Source: Planctomycetaceae bacterium
Lineage (GTDB): Bacteria > Planctomycetota > Phycisphaerae > SM23-33
Direction: 5' to 3'
Length of the DNA stretch: 64,000 nucleotides
Assembly (NCBI GenBank): GCA_039680605.1
Contig: JBDKTA010000071.1
Span: 1-64,000, forward strand
Part shown: positions 58,495-64,000 of the stretch, in pieces
How the letters are laid out: each line of letters begins with the position of its first letter
How positions within the stretch are numbered: the first letter of the stretch is position 1
Notes under the pieces: model-generated
The model's input: only the letters and a program-made list of their open reading frames with translations
Databases searched by the model: none
Told to the model about the DNA's origin: nothing
Translations under genes and position numbers: made by a program

Positions 58495-59451
58495 ATGAGG
58501 TATGAACCCGGCGCTGCACACATCCTGTCATGCCAGCTAAAGAACCGCTCTGGCGAGCCAATCATCGACGGCACGGTGAGCCTGTACTTGCTGATTACAA
58601 AGGCATCGACGCCAGTATTCGAGAACGTCTGGTACAAGTCTGACGACTCGTACAACTCGCCTGAAGAAGCCTACGCCACGGCTACGCTGGCCACGGGCAG
58701 CACGCAAGGCGTTTGGGCAGTCGAGGTGCGTGCAGAGGCTTTCGTGGCTGGGCGGAAATACAGAGCGTACTGGGTTGACTCTGCCGGGCGCGGCGAGCCG
58801 TACACCGAGGAAATCGAGGTTGAGACGGGCGGGACTGCGATCAAGACGGAGACGGCTACCCTAGCAGCAGTGAAGCCCGACTACAAGCCGACCGTTGATA
58901 GCAGCGGCTATACCGCTGTGCAAGCCGACGTCGATGTTGACGAGGCGGCGATTGCGGCGGAAGTGCTTAATCTCATCGGTGCAAGCGGAGTTCCGGTTGA
59001 CGCGGCTGCAACTGTTGGGGCGTTTCCAGCGGCGGCATTGGCGAATTCTCCTGCCACGTCACCATCCGTGACAATTACCCCAGCTCAAATCTCAGTATCT
59101 CCTGGCGAGGCGAAGTCCCATGCCACGCTGTACGCCTATCAATATGCCAAACTCTCGTATACACTTACAATAACGGACGCCGCAGGAACAGCCATTACCC
59201 TAACAAGCAAAACCCTCTCGATGGTATTCTTCGACGCGGCCGTGCCGGGCGTGGCGGTATTCACCCTGGCCACCACAGGCGAGTCCGGCGACAACCTGGT
59301 TGTCAGTGGAGACGACAGCAACATCGTAACTGTGGCCGGCGCGGACACTCATACCCAGACAGCCCGGCGCCTAAGCTGGGTTCTGCGAAACCTAACGGAC
59401 GATTCTGTAATTGGCAGTGGCAAGCTGGAAATTATCGCTTGCCCGGCGTAA
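58495..59451 (+). CDS. Fibre-like beta-sandwich protein (318 aa)
   Basis: ATG 58495 has GGAG at 58483-58486; the frame is also open from TTG 58489. The N-terminal domain resembles that of the 55326 gene. A linker of PDYKPTVDSSGYTAVQADVD type and a C-terminal immunoglobulin-like strand domain follow. Role inferred as fibre or spike accessory. It ends the tail-tip cluster. Confidence 0.6.
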   Translation: MRYEPGAAHILSCQLKNRSGEPIIDGTVSLYLLITKASTPVFENVWYKSDDSYNSPEEAYATATLATGSTQGVWAVEVRAEAFVAGRKYRAYWVDSAGRGEPYTEEIEVETGGTAIKTETATLAAVKPDYKPTVDSSGYTAVQADVDVDEAAIAAEVLNLIGASGVPVDAAATVGAFPAAALANSPATSPSVTITPAQISVSPGEAKSHATLYAYQYAKLSYTLTITDAAGTAITLTSKTLSMVFFDAAVPGVAVFTLATTGESGDNLVVSGDDSNIVTVAGADTHTQTARRLSWVLRNLTDDSVIGSGKLEIIACPA

Positions 59452-59480
59452 CGACACCCAAAGAGAAAGGGCGGACCTGA

Positions 59481-60476
59481 ATGGACGACGAACGGAAAAC
59501 CCACCTCCTGCTGGTTGTGGACCGCGTGCTCCGCGTGCGCGACGAATGGGCGGCCAGCGATGTTCCCTACATCACCGAGGCGTGGGAAGAGGCGATGGAC
59601 GACATGGCCGCCGTGTTCAGCGACGGCGATCTTCCCGGCGAGTGCCGGCAGATGGCGACTCACGTCAACCTGCTTCTTGGCTGCTGGCGGGAGTGGTGGG
59701 AACGCAATCAGCGCGCGGATCTCCCCCGCGACAAAACCCCAGCCCCTGGCCCAAAGTTCTGGGGCGCCCTCTCGTCGGTTGAGGACGCCCGCGACCGGAC
59801 TCGTCCGCAACCCGTCAAGCGGCTGGAAAGCGTGGCCAGTTTGAAGGCCCTTCAGCCCCCGGTCGGAGACCAGCAGATCTGCCGCATCTACGGCTGGCGG
59901 GACGAATTCGGGCACTGGGAGACGTGGAAGATCGAGGAAGAGCTCGCCCAGCCCGGCAAGCACTCCACCAAAGACCCCAACTGGTGCCCACCCCACGAGA
60001 AACGCCGGCAGGAGGCGGAGACCGCCCAGCGCGCCGCCGTGGCCCGAGCCAAGCGGAGCCTGACGCAGAAGCTCGAGCGCATGACCACCCCGGCGCCCGA
60101 GAGTATCGCCATGCTGGTACGCCAGGGGGTCTCGGCAAAGCAAATCGCCCGCATGCACAAGATCAGCGTGGACGAGGTGCTGGCCCATTGCGACGAGCAG
60201 GGTATCGCTCGCCCCGTGGAGGATTACGCGGATCCCAATCACACCAGCGGGCAGTACGACCGAGTGCAGCCCGAGGACAAGGCGGAGATCGAGGCGATCA
60301 TTGCCGAAGCCGACGAGCAGCCGGCTCCAATGACCCTGGAGCAGGAAATCGTCCATTATCACAAGCAGGCCATGGATCCCAAGGCCATCGCCGAGGCCGT
60401 GGGCAGTACGCCGGCCAAGGTCAAGGCGATCTTGAAGCGATGGGAAGAGGATCCGGCGGCATTCGGGGAGGTGTGA
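59481..60476 (+). CDS. Terminase-associated HTH protein (331 aa)
   Basis: The N-terminal half is helical with many tryptophans (GCWREWWERNQR), the C-terminal half holds two helix-turn-helix segments (SIAMLVRQGVSAKQIARM and MDPKAIAEAVGSTPAKVKAI). It lies directly upstream of the small terminase. It may be an alternative small terminase, a packaging-initiation DNA binder or a late regulator. No family assigned. Confidence 0.6.
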   Translation: MDDERKTHLLLVVDRVLRVRDEWAASDVPYITEAWEEAMDDMAAVFSDGDLPGECRQMATHVNLLLGCWREWWERNQRADLPRDKTPAPGPKFWGALSSVEDARDRTRPQPVKRLESVASLKALQPPVGDQQICRIYGWRDEFGHWETWKIEEELAQPGKHSTKDPNWCPPHEKRRQEAETAQRAAVARAKRSLTQKLERMTTPAPESIAMLVRQGVSAKQIARMHKISVDEVLAHCDEQGIARPVEDYADPNHTSGQYDRVQPEDKAEIEAIIAEADEQPAPMTLEQEIVHYHKQAMDPKAIAEAVGSTPAKVKAILKRWEEDPAAFGEV

Positions 60477-60477
60477 T

Positions 60478-61062
60478 GTGGGGCGAAAACCCAAGAGCGG
60501 AAAAAACGTCTATATGCCGATGCGCGAGAAAATAACTCGCATTATCGCGCTTCGCCTGGACGGCTGGACCCTGGACGCCATCGCCAAAGAAATGGGATAC
60601 GCCGGCCCTTGCGGTGTGCGATCGGTATTGATGCGAGCCATGGCCAAGGTTCCACCCCCACCCAATGCCGAGGAATTGCGGCAACGTGAGCTTGCGGTTT
60701 GCGATGAGGTTGAACGCGAGGCATGGGAGCAATGGTATCGCAGCACCAAGGATGCCAGAAGTCGCATCGAGGCGGAAACCAAAGACGGCACTTTCGTGAC
60801 GAAGCGAGTTGAGGGCCAGTCCGGCAATCCAGCATTGCTCGACAAGGTGCTCAAGGCCGCCGAGCGGCGTGCCAAGCTACTTGGCTTAGACGCCCCGCAG
60901 CGAATCGACCTCAAAAAGGACGATGATGCATGGGATAGCTTGCAGGGCAAAACTCCAGAGGAGTGGACAGCGGAGATCAGGGAGCGATTGAATGCAGGTG
61001 TTGACGCCGCAAGAAATCGAGGTCGCCCAAAGTGCGTGGACGACGTGGACGCCGAGACCTGA
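60478..61062 (+). CDS. terS: Terminase small subunit
   Basis: GTG 60478 has GGGGAGG five bases upstream. The N-terminal helix-turn-helix (IIALRLDGWTLDAIAKEMGY) and the later RRAKLLGLDAPQRIDL helix match small terminase proteins. The large subunit starts 71 bases before its stop. It would recognise the packaging site and regulate the large subunit. Confidence 0.8.
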   Translation: MGRKPKSGKNVYMPMREKITRIIALRLDGWTLDAIAKEMGYAGPCGVRSVLMRAMAKVPPPPNAEELRQRELAVCDEVEREAWEQWYRSTKDARSRIEAETKDGTFVTKRVEGQSGNPALLDKVLKAAERRAKLLGLDAPQRIDLKKDDDAWDSLQGKTPEEWTAEIRERLNAGVDAARNRGRPKCVDDVDAET

Positions 61063-62590
61063 CCGCCCCGAGGAGTTCGACCAGCAGGCAGGGTTTGTCG
61101 AGGCGACGGATAAGGTGTCCTTCGCCCTGGGCGGCAATGGGTCCGGCAAGACGGCCGCCGCCGCGAAAAAATGCGCACGGTTCCTGCTTTCGACGCCACC
61201 ACCGCGAAAGGATACGCCGTTTTGGATCATCGCCAAGACCTACTATCAGGTGTGTGCGGTGTGCTGGGGGGAGAAGCTGGGCGGCCAGCAGTTCTTGCCC
61301 AAGGCCGCCGTGGATTGGCCGAACGTAACCTACTACGACGTCAAGCGACGCTGGCCTTTGTATGTTCCCTTGAAGCCGCACAAGAACGGGAATAACTGGG
61401 TGATCGAGTTCAAGAGCTACGAGCAGGGGCGAGAAAACATGCAGGCCCGCAGCATCGGCGGCTTCTGGTTTTCTGAGCAGTTCCCTGGAGACTTGTTTCT
61501 TGAAGTACTCCGCGGCTGTCGCGACTACATGTTTCCCGGCGGTCAGTTCTGTGAGTTCACTCCCATTGACCCAGAGTTGTGTATCTTTATGGAAAACATC
61601 CAGGAGAATATGCCCGACGGGTTCAATGTCTACCGCCTCAACACGGAATTGAACCGCGAGAACTTGGCCGACGACTGGTATGACGCCTTCTTCGGATCGG
61701 TGCCCGACGAGATGCTGGCTACGCGCAAGACCGGGGCCCTGGCCACCTTCGAAGGCGTAATTTACCAGAGCTTCAATCCGGCCATCCACGTCATCGAGAA
61801 CGACGAGCGGGCCTGGCGCCTTGGCACTTACCACCACCGCGGCATCGACTGGGGGGCGAGCGTCGAGCATCCATTCACCTGCGTCTGGGGCTGCTATGAT
61901 GCCGTGGGCGACTGGTTTATTTACGATGAATACTGGAACACGAGCCAGGACCGCATCACCCAGGACCACGCGGCGGAAATCGTGGCCCGCAGCATCGCCT
62001 GGGGGTGGGATCTGCCGGAGTGGTGGAAGAAGCCGGGATCCCGCGAATTCCTCAAGACGATGATTGAAAAGCGGGTTGCCCAACTCGCCGGGACATGGCC
62101 CGAGGTGATCCACGGGCGGACCTACGGGGAGAGCTTTGCCGACCCCAGCCGGCCTGGCGAGATCAACGCCTTCAATCACTACGGCGTGCCCACCGGCAGT
62201 GCCATGAACGACGTTTACAAAGGCATCGACGTGGTGCGGACGAAGATGAAGGTCAGTCCCATCAGCGGCAAGCCGAAGCTCTATGTCCACAAGCGGTGCA
62301 AGCACCTGATCGAGGAGCTGAGGAAGTATCGCTGGGTGAAGAAGCGGCCGGGCAGCCTATGGGTCACGGCGGCCCCTCGTCCCGTGCCACTGAAGAAGGA
62401 CGACGACACGGCGGACGCGGCCCGCTACATGGTCGCCACCGTGGAATCACGGCGCGGGGCGGCCCCCACGTCAGGCAGCCAGAAGCCGGTTGACGAGCAT
62501 CGCCGCGAGGTGCCCCTAGACCGGCCGGGCAACGGGCGGCAGCGATTTTCTCCCCAGGTTGCCGGGGAAGCCGGATGGTTCAAGAGATAG
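60992..62590 (+). CDS. terL: Terminase large subunit
   Basis: The 532-residue protein has the ATPase Walker A LGGNGSGKTAAAA (about 46-58) and a Walker B-like GGFWFSEQ (about 156-163), then the nuclease part with RGIDWGASV (about 283) and KKDDDTADAARYM (about 468), giving conserved acidic residues. It overlaps the small subunit by 71 bases. It drives ATP-dependent DNA packaging and cutting. It is the best-defined packaging gene in the window. Confidence 0.92.
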   Translation: MQVLTPQEIEVAQSAWTTWTPRPDRPEEFDQQAGFVEATDKVSFALGGNGSGKTAAAAKKCARFLLSTPPPRKDTPFWIIAKTYYQVCAVCWGEKLGGQQFLPKAAVDWPNVTYYDVKRRWPLYVPLKPHKNGNNWVIEFKSYEQGRENMQARSIGGFWFSEQFPGDLFLEVLRGCRDYMFPGGQFCEFTPIDPELCIFMENIQENMPDGFNVYRLNTELNRENLADDWYDAFFGSVPDEMLATRKTGALATFEGVIYQSFNPAIHVIENDERAWRLGTYHHRGIDWGASVEHPFTCVWGCYDAVGDWFIYDEYWNTSQDRITQDHAAEIVARSIAWGWDLPEWWKKPGSREFLKTMIEKRVAQLAGTWPEVIHGRTYGESFADPSRPGEINAFNHYGVPTGSAMNDVYKGIDVVRTKMKVSPISGKPKLYVHKRCKHLIEELRKYRWVKKRPGSLWVTAAPRPVPLKKDDDTADAARYMVATVESRRGAAPTSGSQKPVDEHRREVPLDRPGNGRQRFSPQVAGEAGWFKR

Positions 62591-62603
62591 AAAGGGCGGA
62601 AAG

Positions 62604-63050
62604 ATGGAAGGTGAACGGCGAGAGCGGATTTTGTATGTCGATGAGCGAGACGTGCTGCCTGCCCTTCAGGCCCGCCTTCCGTTGACGACGATTCAGTTTG
62701 GTGACGTTCCTTTGGATTGCAAGGTAAAGAGCGTTCATTATGACTGGGCGCGGCGTTCGTTCGCGTTTGCGCTGAGTCATCCGACGTTCGAACCGGTCCC
62801 GTGCGGGGAGGCTGCGCCCGAATTGATTTCGAGGATTATCGTGAACAAGGCAGCACGTGATGATCTCGGTGGTCTTGTGTCCGAACAGGCTGAACGAATC
62901 GCCCAACTGGAAACAGAGAGCGTCAAGCTGGCAGACATGCTGCGTAAAGCCAGCGACTACATCCAGCGTGCCAAGATCGCCGCGCGATGTCACGCCGGCC
63001 AAGACCTCGCGGACGCCATCCGCAACAACCCCGACCCCAAGTTCGAATAA
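62604..63050 (+). CDS. Hypothetical protein (148 aa)
   Basis: ATG 62604 has AAAGGGCGGAAAG upstream. The product has a beta-rich N-terminus (LPLTTIQFGDVPLDCKVKSV) and a helical coiled-coil end (RIAQLETESVKLADMLRKAS). It lies between the terminase and the KTSC protein; the next start shares its stop. No family is recognised. Confidence 0.55.
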   Translation: MEGERRERILYVDERDVLPALQARLPLTTIQFGDVPLDCKVKSVHYDWARRSFAFALSHPTFEPVPCGEAAPELISRIIVNKAARDDLGGLVSEQAERIAQLETESVKLADMLRKASDYIQRAKIAARCHAGQDLADAIRNNPDPKFE

Positions 63051-64000
63051 TGCCCTCACCCCTCTTCAATCAAGCGTCGAAGAAGCTCCGCACGCTGGCC
63101 CGGCAGCAGTTCAGCCGGACCACCTTCGGCCGCCTGCTTCAGGATGTGGAGTGGGCAGCCGCCGCGCCCGGCCGCGCCCCCGAGCGGATTCGTGGCATCG
63201 TGCAGCGCTACGGCAACCCTAGCCCGCAACGGATGATGCGCGAGTTGATGGGGACGGATTTCGGCAGTCTTGTGGGTGAGTTGCACCGTTACGCCAAGGG
63301 CGATCCCCTGTCCGGCGTGATTCACGAATTCTTATCCTCCCTGGGCCCCTCCGGAAAACTCATCAAGGCCCTGATTTCGGGAGGCAGCGCCAAGGCGGGC
63401 ATCGAGCGGGAGCTCCAGTCCGCCATGGCGCTCATTCGTTCCTTCGGCGGCGAGGTCATTCCGCCCAAGGCCGGCGAGTGGGGCACCACAGAAGACGCGA
63501 TGCGCGGCATCGAGGCGGCTCGCCAGCGGCTCGAAGGACTGGGCTACACGGTCATCGGGCCAGGCGAAAAGCGGCCTGTCCGCATGCCCGAGACGCAACG
63601 GCGGGGCAAGCAATACGAAGTGCCGATGAGCGAGGGCCGCGGCCGGCGATTCCCCGCCGATCATCCCATCGTGACCGGCGAGATGGTCGAGGCGCAATCC
63701 TCCAACGTGCATAGCTTTGGATACGACCAGCGGGACGCCTCGCTCTTTGTGCGGTTTCTGGGCGGGACGCGCATGGAGCGGGGCGGGCCCGGGTCGCTGT
63801 ACCGCTATGCCAACGTCACCCCCGAGGAATTCCTCTCCCTCTACGCCACGCGCGGCGGAGGGGCCGGGGATTGGGTGTGGGACCATCTTCGCGTCCGGGG
63901 CACAGTGAGCGGGCACCGCAAGGACTACGAACTCGTCGGCATCACGGGCAATTACGTGCCGCGCAAGGCCACGGTCATGCCCGTGCCGGGCGGTGGCGTC
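63050..64000 (+). CDS. KTSC-domain protein, N-terminal part (3' end outside window)
   Basis: ATG 63050 overlaps the previous stop and the frame stays open to the window edge (317 codons). A helical N-terminus (KKLRTLARQQFSRTTFGRLL) is followed by a KTSC-type domain: SSNVHSFGYDQRDASLFVRF, then YRYANVTPEEFLSLYATRG. KTSC domains are fused to phage head and other DNA-processing proteins. A head-morphogenesis role beside the terminase is likely; the C-terminal part is not visible. Confidence 0.7.
   Translation, partial: MPSPLFNQASKKLRTLARQQFSRTTFGRLLQDVEWAAAAPGRAPERIRGIVQRYGNPSPQRMMRELMGTDFGSLVGELHRYAKGDPLSGVIHEFLSSLGPSGKLIKALISGGSAKAGIERELQSAMALIRSFGGEVIPPKAGEWGTTEDAMRGIEAARQRLEGLGYTVIGPGEKRPVRMPETQRRGKQYEVPMSEGRGRRFPADHPIVTGEMVEAQSSNVHSFGYDQRDASLFVRFLGGTRMERGGPGSLYRYANVTPEEFLSLYATRGGGAGDWVWDHLRVRGTVSGHRKDYELVGITGNYVPRKATVMPVPGGGV

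Noticed and set aside
1-64000. CRISPR array, insertion sequence, integrase or rRNA
   Set aside because: No regularly spaced repeat array, transposase, recombinase motif or rRNA-like sequence was seen; the only short repeats are the two iteron-like clusters.

Overview
The window is a densely packed phage (or prophage-derived) genome section from a GC-rich bacterial host. Every supported gene reads on the + strand, most start and stop codons touch or overlap, and the gene set is that of a tailed virus with a long tail: terminase, prohead protease/scaffold, decoration and major capsid proteins, a frameshifted tail chaperone pair, a tape-measure-like protein, baseplate/fibre proteins and tail spikes. 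No integrase, CRISPR array or rRNA was seen. The host cannot be named from sequence alone. Poly-serine linkers and a DUF4091/GH123-like glycoside hydrolase would fit Planctomycetota or a similar phylum, but that is a guess.

Layout. 1-6.3 kb: end of a head protein, protease-scaffold, decoration protein, major capsid protein, connector. 6.3-17.4 kb: tail tube candidate, tail chaperones with a -1 slippery site, tape measure, then baseplate/fibre proteins, several carrying long serine-only linkers. 17.4-25.7 kb: a tightly coupled island of glycosyltransferase-like proteins, two radical SAM enzymes, two methyltransferases and a cupin. 25.8-29 kb: a membrane protein, a 706-residue Pro/Ala-rich protein and one more glycosyltransferase-like gene. 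29-33 kb: small early-type genes with clear promoters, a hammerhead ribozyme (29538-29598), a Cro/CI-type repressor-like protein and a 0.8-kb non-coding stretch. 33.2-44.8 kb: recombination and replication, with a Sak4-like ATPase, a DUF669-like ssDNA-binding protein, a RecD2 helicase split into two genes, a metallopeptidase, a C5 DNA methyltransferase, an ERCC4 nuclease and a P4-alpha-like primase-helicase. 44.8-45.0 kb: an iteron array with an AT-rich patch, the likely origin. 45-53 kb: a DUF5131 protein, tiny zinc-ribbon proteins, a tRNA-Met, membrane proteins, a papain-like protease and an HExxH protein. 53-59.5 kb: beta-helix spikes, fibre-like proteins and a GH123-like enzyme. 59.5-64 kb: terminase small and large subunits, then the start of a KTSC-domain protein cut by the window edge.

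The terminase sits at the right end and the capsid genes at the left, while no portal gene is visible. The simplest reading is a circular or circularly permuted map whose portal lies outside the window, across the junction. The most unusual items are the hammerhead ribozyme overlapping a stop codon, the glycosylation/radical SAM island next to serine-rich tail proteins, the C5 methyltransferase gene with a long second reading frame, the split RecD2, and the iteron origin.
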